Assembly: GCA_025354075.1 (NCBI GenBank) | Contig: JANXNO010000558.1 | Span: 1 to 5,362 of the forward strand | Length of the DNA: 5,362 nucleotides | Direction: 5' to 3' | Source of the DNA: Burkholderiales bacterium | GTDB taxonomy: Bacteria > Pseudomonadota > Gammaproteobacteria > Burkholderiales > Casimicrobiaceae | Shown: positions 1 to 5,362 of the stretch, piece after piece | Position numbering within the stretch: position 1 is the stretch's first letter | Layout of the letters: each line of letters begins with the position of its first letter | Position numbers and translations under genes: made by a program | The notes under the pieces: generated by a model | Told to the model about the DNA's origin: nothing | Database searches by the model: none | The model's input: the letters and a program-made list of their open reading frames with translations, nothing else

Positions 1-599
1 TCAACGGCATTGAACAAGGCTGGAGCCCTGAATGCTTAAGCACGCCAGCAGACGACGATCAATGGGGCGTCGTGAAGTCCGGCTGCGTAAACGGTGGCGT
101 CTTTAATGGAAACGATAACAAGACGCTGCCCCAAGAACTGACTCCAATGCCGCAGTACGAAATCCGTGCCGGCGATGTGCTGATGTCTCGCGCGAGCGGC
201 TCGCCGGAGTTGATCGGTTCGGTGGCGCTCGTGTCAAGCACTCGCAACAAGCTCATGTTGTCCGACAAGGTTTTTCGAATCGCCTGTTCAAAAAATATGC
301 TCGCCGCTTTTTTCGTTCGCGTGATGGGTTCGCGAATGATGCGAACTCAAATTGAACTCTCGATCAGCGGCGCCGACGGGTTAGCAAACAATTTGCCGCA
401 ATCCCGAATCAAGAAGCTCATGCTCGTGCGCCCGCCCGTTGGCGAGCAAGCAGAGATTTGCAATTACATCGACCGCCAAACCACCCGCCTCGACACCCTG
501 ATCGAAAAGACCGAGCGCAGCATCGCGCTTATCAAGGAGCGCCGCGCGGCGCTGATCACAGCAGCAGTGACCGGGCAGATTGATTTGCGCGCAGCGTAG
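1..599 (+). CDS. hsdS: Type I R-M specificity subunit HsdS, 3' part (5' end outside window)
   Basis: HsdS is the DNA-recognition subunit of type I R-M enzymes; it binds HsdM to form the methylase, and with HsdR the nuclease. The frame is open from position 3 to the TAG at 597-599, giving 198 visible residues, with no stop back to the window edge. Family HsdS proteins have about 400-450 residues, so roughly half is missing upstream; the GTG at 72 is internal and not the start. Visible residues 3-11 (IEQGWSPEC) and the following WGV-K-GCVN-G-F stretch are typical of an HsdS target-recognition domain. From about visible residue 148 (nt 444 on) comes the C-terminal conserved helical region, EQAEICNYIDRQTTRLDTLI followed by a charged heptad-like helix and an ALITAAVTGQIDL ending. 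This is the part that spaces the two recognition domains and contacts HsdM. Its position next to the C-terminus makes the domain TRD2, unless this is a half-size HsdS. The target sequence cannot be predicted. Confidence 0.94.
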   Translation, partial: NGIEQGWSPECLSTPADDDQWGVVKSGCVNGGVFNGNDNKTLPQELTPMPQYEIRAGDVLMSRASGSPELIGSVALVSSTRNKLMLSDKVFRIACSKNMLAAFFVRVMGSRMMRTQIELSISGADGLANNLPQSRIKKLMLVRPPVGEQAEICNYIDRQTTRLDTLIEKTERSIALIKERRAALITAAVTGQIDLRAA

Positions 600-630
600 G
601 TGTCCCTGGCCACCGCCCCCTCTCCCCCAA

Positions 631-656
631 CCCCTCCCCCACGGCGGGGGGAGGGG
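631..656. repeat. GC-only hairpin just after hsdS (REP-like)
   Basis: CCCCTCCCCC at 631-640 pairs perfectly with GGGGGAGGGG at 647-656 around a 6-nt loop (ACGGCG). It begins 31 bp after the hsdS stop and is preceded by a CCCCCTCTCCCCC run (617-628 region) like that at the ends of the longer repeats nearby. There is no T-run after it, so it is not a classical intrinsic terminator. It could block 3' exonucleases at the end of the hsdS mRNA, which is an inference. The similar hairpin at 872-896 suggests a short interspersed repeat family. Confidence 0.75.
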
Positions 657-692
657 AGCATGCGGATTCCGACTGCCGCTATGTGATGGTGT

Positions 693-816
693 GTTCTGCC
701 CCCTCTCCCCTCGTGGGGTGGAGGCGGGGTTTCGGATCGCATGCGATCCGCCGCCGGAACGGTCTGCGCATGCTTGCGCAGGCGCGGCCTGCAAGGCAGG
801 GTTGGGGAGAGGGGGC
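693..816 (+). repeat. MITE/REP-like element, copy A (124 bp)
   Basis: This segment matches the reverse complement of 1123-1246 at 120 of 124 positions without gaps. Its core 698-816 is bounded by perfect 13-bp inverted ends: GCCCCCTCTCCCC at 698-710 and its complement at 804-816. Inside are an 18-bp perfect palindrome CGGATCGCATGCGATCCG (733-750), a TCTGCGCA...TGCGCAG hairpin (about 762-781), and CCTGC-AAG-GCAGG (788-800). It has no coding capacity of its own. Inverted ends plus internal palindromes resemble a non-autonomous mobile element or a large REP/BIME-type unit; no clear target-site duplication is visible. Confidence 0.8.
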
Positions 817-871
817 AAGTGGATTGCCGCGCTCATTTGACTTTGCATGGCACCGTCCCCCTCTCCCGCAG

Positions 872-896
872 CCCCTCTCCCTCCGGGGGAGAGGGG
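872..896. repeat. Second short GC-rich hairpin (REP-like)
   Basis: CCCCTCTCCC at 872-881 pairs perfectly with GGGAGAGGGG at 887-896 across a 5-nt loop (TCCGG). It is preceded by CACCGTCCCCCTCTCCC, which resembles CACCGCCCCCTCTCCCCC before the hairpin at 631-656, and both are followed by AG. The two are therefore likely members of one short repeat family. No T-run follows. It lies between the two inverted 124-bp copies. Confidence 0.72.
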
Positions 897-1122
897 AGCC
901 GATGGTTTCCCCCGTAGCGGATGAGTTCCGAACAAGAATGACGGCGGGGTGGTTTTGCCGTTGTTCTGACGTATTGGCTTTTTCATGTAAGCCTTATTGC
1001 ATTGGGGCTATCGCGTCAAAACAGTAAAAGTTGATTATTGGTATAAAAGGCAGTTAAGCCTAAATGGAATGGGCGTTTCAGCGAAAAGCTGTTTGGGCTA
1101 AGCAAGCGCCTTCATGCCACCA

Positions 1123-1246
1123 GCCCCCTCACCCCAACCCTGCCTTGCAGGCCGCGTCTGCGCAAGCTTGCGCAGACCGTTCCGGCGGCGGATCGCATGC
1201 GATCCGAAACCCCGCCTCCACCCCGCGAGGGGAGAGGGGGCAGAAC
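1123..1246 (-). repeat. MITE/REP-like element, copy B (124 bp, inverted relative to copy A)
   Basis: This is the reverse-complement partner of 693-816, with four substitutions and no indels. The end sequences are GCCCCCTCACCCC (1123-1135) and GGGGAGAGGGGGC (1229-1241), inverted with one mismatch. Copy B keeps two perfect internal palindromes: an 18-bp one at 1189-1206, identical to that of copy A, and a 22-bp one at 1156-1177 centred on AAGCTT. In copy A the 22-bp palindrome carries two mismatched pairs, so B looks closer to the ancestral form. The element ends about 60 bp before the promoter of the downstream PIN gene. Confidence 0.8.
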
Positions 1247-1308
1247 GATGCCAACGTCGCCGCTATGGGTCTTTGCCGTCCAAATTGAGGGCTCATTTGG
1301 TTGCAAAT

Positions 1309-1338
1309 TTGACACCAATTTACCGAATTAGGTAAACT
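1309..1338 (+). promoter_or_regulatory. Candidate sigma-70 promoter of the toxin-antitoxin-hsdR unit
   Basis: A perfect -35 box TTGACA lies at 1309-1314. After an 18-bp spacer comes TAAACT at 1333-1338, which matches TATAAT at 4 of 6 positions. A start site the usual 6-7 bp beyond the -10 falls at about 1345, immediately before the ATG at 1346. Two small inverted motifs sit at its upstream edge: ATTTG-GTTG-CAAAT (1295-1308) and CAAATTTG (1304-1311). It is the best promoter-like sequence ahead of the three tightly packed genes. The -10 is only moderate, which suits a regulated promoter. Confidence 0.6.
1319..1336. promoter_or_regulatory. Putative RHH operator: near-perfect 18-bp palindrome over the -10 box
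   Basis: TTTACCGAATTAGGTAAA is symmetric at 16 of 18 positions; only the G/A pair next to the AATT centre breaks it. It fills the promoter spacer and covers the first four bases of the proposed -10 box. A repressor bound here would exclude RNA polymerase. RHH antitoxins typically repress their own operon by binding short palindromes as dimers or higher oligomers, and an RHH protein is encoded two genes into this unit. The palindrome is seen directly; its ligand is inferred. Confidence 0.6.
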
Positions 1339-1345
1339 CTGCCGT

Positions 1346-1768
1346 ATGCGCATCGTTGTCGATACCAATGTGTTTGTGGGGGCTTGCCTTGGGGCGGGCG
1401 CTTCGAACGCTGTGGTGCGCCGCTGCATTGAGGCGGCAGTATTGCCGCTGATGGGTAACGCCTTGTTTTCGGAATATGAGGATGTGCTGGCGCGGACGGC
1501 GCTGTTTGCTCGCTCACGGCTAGATGCGGCCGAGCGCGATGAGTTGTTTGATATTTTTGCCAGTGGTTGCGAGTGGATTCGCGTGTATTTTCAGTGGCGA
1601 CCCAACCTGCGCGATGAAGCGGACAATCACTTGATCGAGCTCGCAGTGGCGGGCGGCGCGAGCCATATCGTGACGCGCAACCTGCGCGATCTGGTGGGCG
1701 GCGAGCTGGCTTTTCCGCATTTGAAAATTTTGACCCCGGAACAGTTTTTGAAGGAGATCACGCCATGA
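1346..1768 (+). CDS. PIN-domain ribonuclease, putative toxin of a toxin-antitoxin pair
   Basis: The 140-aa protein fits the 'putative toxin-antitoxin system toxin component, PIN family' group (PIN_3-like), probably a metal-dependent endoribonuclease acting on cytoplasmic RNA. The signs are the N-terminal strand with the first acidic residue (MRIVVDTNVFV, D6), SEYEDVL with E43/E45, and RDEADNHLIELA with D90/D93. The C-terminal motif ASHIVTRNLRDL has N112 where many VapC proteins carry Asp, while D115 may serve instead, as is common in this subgroup. The start is secure: an in-frame TGA lies at 1310-1312, no other start codon lies between it and ATG 1346, and the next Met (36) would remove D6. 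There is no good Shine-Dalgarno sequence, and the predicted transcript starts about at the ATG, so translation may be leaderless. The stop overlaps the next ATG by 4 bp. RNA target and actual toxicity are unknown. Confidence 0.87.
   Translation: MRIVVDTNVFVGACLGAGASNAVVRRCIEAAVLPLMGNALFSEYEDVLARTALFARSRLDAAERDELFDIFASGCEWIRVYFQWRPNLRDEADNHLIELAVAGGASHIVTRNLRDLVGGELAFPHLKILTPEQFLKEITP
1751..1758 (+). promoter_or_regulatory. Strong ribosome binding site for the RHH gene, inside the PIN gene
   Basis: AAGGAGAT lies 6 nt before the ATG at 1765 and is close to the ideal anti-16S match. It lies within the last codons of the toxin gene. Since the toxin gene has no comparable site, antitoxin translation should exceed toxin translation from the same mRNA, which is the balance a TA pair needs. 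Confidence 0.8.
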
Positions 1769-2067
1769 GCGCCCTCACCGTTCGCCTGCCCGACGACAAG
1801 CACGCCCGCCTGCGTGCGTTAGCGCAAAGCCGTGGCACGACACTGAACCGCCTGATCGACGAGATGACCACGATGATGCTGGTGGAGCACGACGCGGAGA
1901 CGCGCTTTCGCGTGCGCGCAGCGCGCGGCGCGGGCAATACGGCACGGGGCCTGGCGTTGCTGGACAAGGCGGCGGGCGCGGCGCTGATCGAGGGCGAGCA
2001 AAGCGGTGAGCCGCAGCCGTTTGACGTCGATGCATTCACCCGACGCATGAACAAGCACAAAGGCTGA
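1765..2067 (+). CDS. Ribbon-helix-helix protein, putative antitoxin and autorepressor
   Basis: The 100-aa protein has an RHH (Arc/MetJ/CopG-like) DNA-binding fold at its N-terminus. A short beta strand ALTVRLP (residues 3-9) would insert into the DNA major groove as a dimer. Helix A (about 10-23) and helix B (about 25-43, TTLNRLIDEMTTMML) follow, joined by the SRGTT turn. The remaining ~57 residues are Ala/Arg/Gly-rich and probably include the toxin-binding region, for example the RGLALLDKA segment. The ATG overlaps the toxin stop (ATGA) and has a strong RBS, so both genes are translated from one mRNA. The expected role is neutralising the PIN protein and repressing the promoter at 1309-1338, which holds a fitting palindrome. 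The toxin-first order is the reverse of classical vapBC. It could also be a regulator mainly for hsdR, since hsdR begins 4 bp downstream. The RHH fold is clear; the partner and the operator are inferred from context. Confidence 0.83.
   Translation: MSALTVRLPDDKHARLRALAQSRGTTLNRLIDEMTTMMLVEHDAETRFRVRAARGAGNTARGLALLDKAAGAALIEGEQSGEPQPFDVDAFTRRMNKHKG
2058..2063 (+). promoter_or_regulatory. Ribosome binding site for hsdR, inside the RHH gene
   Basis: CAAAGG ends 8 nt before the GTG at 2072. It is a moderate site that overlaps the final codons of the RHH gene. Combined with the GTG start and the 4-bp gap after the RHH stop (2065-2067), it points to translational coupling with the antitoxin gene. 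It also decides the hsdR start, as the next in-frame Met is residue 102. Confidence 0.62.
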
Positions 2068-2071
2068 TTTC

Positions 2072-5000
2072 GTGTCAAAAATCCACCACGAATGCGAGCT
2101 TGAGCGCTACATCGTTGAGCAATTGGCGGCGGGCGGTTGGCTGGTGGGGGCATCGTCGGGATATGACCCGGTGCGTGCGCTGTTCACGGACGATGTGGTG
2201 GGGTGGCTGCGCGAGAGCCAGCCAGAGGCGTGGCAGCGATTGGAGCGGGTGAATGGCGCGGCGACCGAGACGGCGGTGCTGGATAGGCTGGTGCGCGCGC
2301 TGTCGGCGAAGGACGGCGGCACGGTAGCGGTGTTGCGCGATGGGTTTTCGATTGCGGGCGGTGGCACGTTGGCAATGAGTCAGGCGCGGCCTGAAGATTC
2401 GCGTAATGAGACGGTGGCCGCGCGTTATGCGGCCAACCGATTGCGCGTGGTGCCGCAGTTGCGCTATTCGAGCGAGAAGGCGGACGAGATTGATCTGGCG
2501 CTGTTCGTCAATGGCGTTCCGGTGGCGACGGTGGAATTGAAGACGGATTTCACGCAGTCGGTAGAAGCGGCGATGCAGCAGTATCGCGATGATCGCCCGC
2601 CGAAGAGCGCGACCGGGCGAGCCGAGCCGTTGCTGACGTTCAAGCGCGGTGCAGTGGTGCATTTTGCGATGAGCGACAGCGACATTCGGATGACGACCAA
2701 TTTGCTCGGCGGCTCTACGCATTTTTTGCCGTTCAATCGCGGCAATCATGGTGCGGCGGGCAATGCTGCGATGGCCGAAGGTGGCTATCCGGTGAGCTAT
2801 TTTTGGCAGCAGGTGTTGCAGCGGGATAACTGGTTGCGCATCTTTCATCGCTTTGTGCTGCTGGAGAAAAAGGAAGTGCAGGACGCCGACTGGCGCATGC
2901 ATTTCAAAGAGGCGCTGATCTTTCCGCGCTATCACCAGTTTGACGGCGTGAGCAAAATTATTGACGCGGTACGTGTTGAAGGCGCCGGGCAGCCGTACCT
3001 GATTCAACACAGCGCGGGCTCTGGCAAAACCAACACGATTGCGTGGACGGCGCATGAGCTGATTCGCGTGCGGCGGCCCGACGGTGAGCCGTATTTTCAT
3101 AGCGTGATTGTGGTGACGGATCGCACCGTGCTTGACCGGCAATTGCAGGAGGCGATTGCGCAGATTGAGCATCAGACCGGGGTGGTGTGCAGCATTGACA
3201 GCCGCACTTCAACGTTGCCAAAAAGCCAGCAACTGGCCGAGGCGATGCTGGCGAAAACACCGATCATCACTTGCACGCTGCAAACGTTTCCGTTCGCGCA
3301 AGATTTGATTTTGAAGGAACGTAGCCTTAGCGGTTTTCGCTTTGCAGTGATCATCGATGAGGCGCACAGCAGCACCGGAGGTAGCAGCGCGAACGAATTG
3401 CGCCGCGTGCTTACTGGACAAAGCGAAGAGGAATGGGAAAAACTCGGCGACAACGAAAAACTCTCCAATTGGCAAGCATCGCGACAACGACCGGGCAACG
3501 CGAGCTATTTTGCGTTCACCGCGACGCCTAAGCATTCCACGTTGTCACTGTTCGGGCGACCGCAGGACGCGACGCAGCCGGTGAGCAAAGAGAATCCGCC
3601 GGCGCCGTTTCACACGTACACGATGCAGCAGGCGATTGAAGAAGGTTTCATCCTTGATGTGCTGCGGAATTACACGAGCTATGAGGTGGCGTTGCGCATC
3701 GGGTCTGCGTTCACCCAGGGTGATGACCGCCGCGTGGACGAGAAGAGCGCACGGCGGGCGTTGGCGAAATGGCTGTCGCTGCATCCGACCAATATCGCGC
3801 AGAAAGTGGAGCTGATCGTGGAGCACTTTCGCGCGAATGTGGCGCATTTGCTCGGCGGGCAGGCGAAGGCGATGGTGGTCACGTCAGGCCGCGCAGCGGC
3901 GGTGAAATATCAACTGGCGCTGGAGCGCTACTGCAATGCGCAGAACTACGCCGGCATTCGCACGATGGTGGCGTTTTCAGGCGAAGTGGCGAATCTTGAG
4001 GTAAACGATGTGGCCTTTAAAAAGGAACACAAGTTCACCGAGACCAACATGAACCCGGACATCAACGGGCGCGACATGCGCAAAGTGTTCGACACCCGCG
4101 AATACCGCGTGATGATTGTGGCGAACAAGTTTCAGACCGGCTTTGATCAGCCGAAACTGGTGGCGATGTATGTGGACAAAAAAGTATCCGGCGTGGAGGC
4201 CGTGCAAACGCTGTCGCGGCTGAACCGCACCTATCCCGGCAAGGACAAGACGTTCGTAATTGATTTTGCGAATGAGGCCGAGGAAATACTGGCGGCATTC
4301 AGGACGTTCTATCGCGATGTGCAGGTGTCGGACGTGCAGGACCCGAACATCGTGTACGACATCAAGCAGCGACTGGATGGCATGCTGATTTATGAATCTG
4401 GCGAGGTGAATGCCTTTGGCGTGGCAATCGTCGATCCGAACGTAACGCACCAGAAGCTCTACAGCCTGACGCAGCCAGCCACGGATCGGTTCAACGGCAA
4501 ATTGAAGCAGTTGACCGATGCGATTGACCTGTGGGAGCGCACCTGGCGCACCGCAGAAACGTCAGGCGACAAACAGGGTATGACCAACGCCGACACGCAG
4601 CGCAGCGAATTGACCAAAGAGCGCGATGCGCTGATGTTGTTTAGCGAAAGTCTGGCGAAGTTTGTGCGCAGCTATGAGTATGTGGCGCAACTGGTGGACT
4701 TTGCCGACGCTGGCCTTGAGGCGTTTTCGGCGTACGCGCGACTGCTGCGCAAGCGGCTGAAAGGCGTGTCACCCGAGCAGGTGGATTTGGGTGATTTGAC
4801 GCTGACGCACTTCAAGGCGACGCGTGGCGCAACGCTGCAAGGCGTGGCGGCGAATGAGCCTGCGCCGGAGCTGTTCGGTATCACTGACAACGGCACTCGG
4901 GATGCGCGGGATCGGGAGAAGAAATATTTGTCTGAGTTGATAGCGCGGTTGAACGAAGCGCTCGGCAAAGCCATCAGCGACAAAGACAAAGTGGCGTTCG

Positions 5001-5266
5001 CGGTGCATGTGTCCGAACGGTTGCGCGGCGACGCCACCGTAATGGCGCAAGTGCAAAACAATCCACGCGATCAGGCCATGCGAGCAGATTTGCCAAAGGC
5101 CGCGATTCAGGCGATCAGCGCGGCAATGCTTTCGCATCGCGAAATCGCAACCAAGCTTCTAGGGCCAGACGAGGCGAGTCGCGAGCTGTTTGTGAGCGTG
5201 ATTTATGAGATGCTGAAGAACGGCGTTCGAGGCGATTTGTTTGGTGCTGGAGACGCGTCCGCGTAG
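2072..5266 (+). CDS. hsdR: Type I restriction endonuclease subunit R (HsdR), complete
   Basis: HsdR is the motor and nuclease of the type I complex R2M2S: it pulls DNA with ATP and cuts far from unmethylated target sites. The 1064 residues match the usual ~1000-1100. The N-terminal HsdR domain begins with HECELERYIVEQL and contains YDPVRALFTDDVVGWL and QPEAW. The PD-(D/E)XK nuclease has D141 (DEIDLALF) and E155-x-K157 (VATVELKTDF). The superfamily 2 helicase follows: Walker A AGSGKT (315-320), DEAH (429-432), motif III FTATP (482-486), a motif-IV-like VVTSGRAA (602-609), motif V NKFQTGFDQP (685-694) and motif VI QTLSRLNRTYPGK (712-724). The C-terminal ~300 residues are helical, as expected for the part that docks on the methylase. 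No frameshift or lost catalytic residue is seen, so it looks functional. The GTG start is chosen because conserved N-terminal sequence begins at once and a ribosome binding site precedes it. It is coupled to the upstream RHH gene; no separate promoter was recognised. Confidence 0.97.
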   Translation: MSKIHHECELERYIVEQLAAGGWLVGASSGYDPVRALFTDDVVGWLRESQPEAWQRLERVNGAATETAVLDRLVRALSAKDGGTVAVLRDGFSIAGGGTLAMSQARPEDSRNETVAARYAANRLRVVPQLRYSSEKADEIDLALFVNGVPVATVELKTDFTQSVEAAMQQYRDDRPPKSATGRAEPLLTFKRGAVVHFAMSDSDIRMTTNLLGGSTHFLPFNRGNHGAAGNAAMAEGGYPVSYFWQQVLQRDNWLRIFHRFVLLEKKEVQDADWRMHFKEALIFPRYHQFDGVSKIIDAVRVEGAGQPYLIQHSAGSGKTNTIAWTAHELIRVRRPDGEPYFHSVIVVTDRTVLDRQLQEAIAQIEHQTGVVCSIDSRTSTLPKSQQLAEAMLAKTPIITCTLQTFPFAQDLILKERSLSGFRFAVIIDEAHSSTGGSSANELRRVLTGQSEEEWEKLGDNEKLSNWQASRQRPGNASYFAFTATPKHSTLSLFGRPQDATQPVSKENPPAPFHTYTMQQAIEEGFILDVLRNYTSYEVALRIGSAFTQGDDRRVDEKSARRALAKWLSLHPTNIAQKVELIVEHFRANVAHLLGGQAKAMVVTSGRAAAVKYQLALERYCNAQNYAGIRTMVAFSGEVANLEVNDVAFKKEHKFTETNMNPDINGRDMRKVFDTREYRVMIVANKFQTGFDQPKLVAMYVDKKVSGVEAVQTLSRLNRTYPGKDKTFVIDFANEAEEILAAFRTFYRDVQVSDVQDPNIVYDIKQRLDGMLIYESGEVNAFGVAIVDPNVTHQKLYSLTQPATDRFNGKLKQLTDAIDLWERTWRTAETSGDKQGMTNADTQRSELTKERDALMLFSESLAKFVRSYEYVAQLVDFADAGLEAFSAYARLLRKRLKGVSPEQVDLGDLTLTHFKATRGATLQGVAANEPAPELFGITDNGTRDARDREKKYLSELIARLNEALGKAISDKDKVAFAVHVSERLRGDATVMAQVQNNPRDQAMRADLPKAAIQAISAAMLSHREIATKLLGPDEASRELFVSVIYEMLKNGVRGDLFGAGDASA

Positions 5267-5362
5267 TGTAGATAGCGGGTGCTACACACTCGATTTTTAA
5301 GCGAGTTGCGTCGCCTTGCAGTTGCGGGCGATTAAGCCGCCGCCGCCGCGTAACTCGCCTGA
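5267..5362. other. Region after hsdR with overlapping inverted repeats; no gene seen
   Basis: No gene is visible in these 96 bp. GTGTAG (5266-5271, starting on the hsdR stop) pairs with CTACAC (5282-5287). ACTCG (5288-5292) pairs with CGAGT (5302-5306) across a loop that holds a T5 run. GCGAGTTGCG (5301-5310) also pairs with CGTAACTCGC (5349-5358), with one G-T pair, enclosing four GCC triplets (5336-5347). The middle arm can use either partner, so two of these hairpins exclude each other. The structures could end or protect the hsdR mRNA, but there is no GC stem directly followed by a T-run, so a standard intrinsic terminator is not supported. Confidence 0.5.

Larger units (their letters stand above)
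600..1308. other. Repeat-rich intergenic region between hsdS and the toxin-antitoxin-hsdR unit
   Basis: No credible gene lies here. Open frames in this stretch run through GC-rich hairpin repeats and encode low-complexity Pro/Gly/Arg text without a recognisable domain or a good ribosome binding site. The region contains, in order, a short hairpin (631-656), a 124-bp repeat (693-816), another short hairpin (872-896), a noticeably AT-richer stretch (about 955-1110), and an inverted second copy of the 124-bp repeat (1123-1246). The AT-richer stretch has only weak hairpins, such as CAGC-GAAAA-GCTG at 1079-1091. The gap separates hsdS from hsdR, which are often close together, and it marks a place where mobile or repetitive DNA has accumulated. 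Confidence 0.8.

Noticed and set aside
72..74. GTG as the start of a short HsdS
   Set aside because: The frame is open and HsdS-like upstream to the window edge (GWSPEC motif), so the codon is internal.
631..656. Intrinsic terminator for hsdS
   Set aside because: The stem is strong but is not followed by a T-run, and a similar hairpin occurs elsewhere in the gap as a repeat.
683..1027. Open frame of 114 codons on the + strand, and others between 381 and 1428 on both strands
   Set aside because: They run through GC-rich hairpin repeats, give Pro/Gly/Arg-rich text with no domain, and the frames in the two repeat copies are simply the same repeat read twice.
1039..1047. Extended -10-like motif TGGTATAAA in the AT-richer gap
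   Set aside because: No -35 box is found at a suitable distance, it is 300 bp from the next gene, and the hairpin-rich repeat copy B would lie in the transcript. It may be functional but is not supported.
693..1246. CRISPR array or insertion sequence
   Set aside because: There are only two repeat copies, inverted rather than direct, with no regular spacers and no transposase gene.
2075..3172. Long (365-codon) open frame on the - strand
   Set aside because: It lies entirely within hsdR, is His/Arg-rich without a domain, and is the expected mirror of a GC-rich codon pattern.
5301..5358. Integron attC-like recombination site
   Set aside because: The inverted arms have GTT on the 5' side and AAC on the 3' side, the reverse of an attC site, and the internal spacer arrangement is missing.

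Overview
This window is the distal part of a type I restriction-modification (R-M) operon in a G+C-rich Proteobacterium (Pseudomonadota). The G+C-rich third codon positions, the AAGGAG-type ribosome binding site and the CCCCTCTCCC-type intergenic hairpin repeats suit a beta- or gammaproteobacterium. The exact taxon cannot be read from the sequence. No hsdM is present; it presumably lies upstream of position 1.

Layout, all genes on the + strand: (1) 1-599, the 3' end of hsdS, covering a target-recognition domain and the C-terminal conserved helical region. (2) 600-1345, a ~750-bp gap without a credible gene. It holds two nearly identical, oppositely oriented 124-bp MITE-like repeats (120/124 identical) and two short GC-only hairpins. 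It ends in a promoter with a perfect TTGACA box and a near-perfect 18-bp palindrome. (3) 1346-1768, a PIN-domain ribonuclease-like toxin. (4) 1765-2067, a ribbon-helix-helix (RHH) protein, the probable antitoxin and autoregulator, overlapping the toxin gene by 4 bp. (5) 2072-5266, a complete hsdR (1064 aa) starting at GTG only 4 bp after the RHH stop codon. (6) 5267-5362, a short tail with overlapping inverted repeats and no gene.

How the parts fit together: HsdS sets the DNA specificity of the methylase (M2S) and restriction (R2M2S) complexes, and HsdR supplies ATP-driven translocation and DNA cleavage. The toxin, antitoxin and hsdR genes are packed as one transcription unit (4-bp overlap, then 4-bp gap). 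The unit starts from a promoter whose -10 region lies inside a palindrome that looks like an RHH operator. The inference is that the toxin-antitoxin (TA) pair is not a passive neighbour: its repressor may set expression of the restriction subunit separately from hsdM/hsdS, and loss of the module could be punished by the toxin. This coupling is the most interesting feature of the window. It is read from gene layout and DNA signals, not from experiment.
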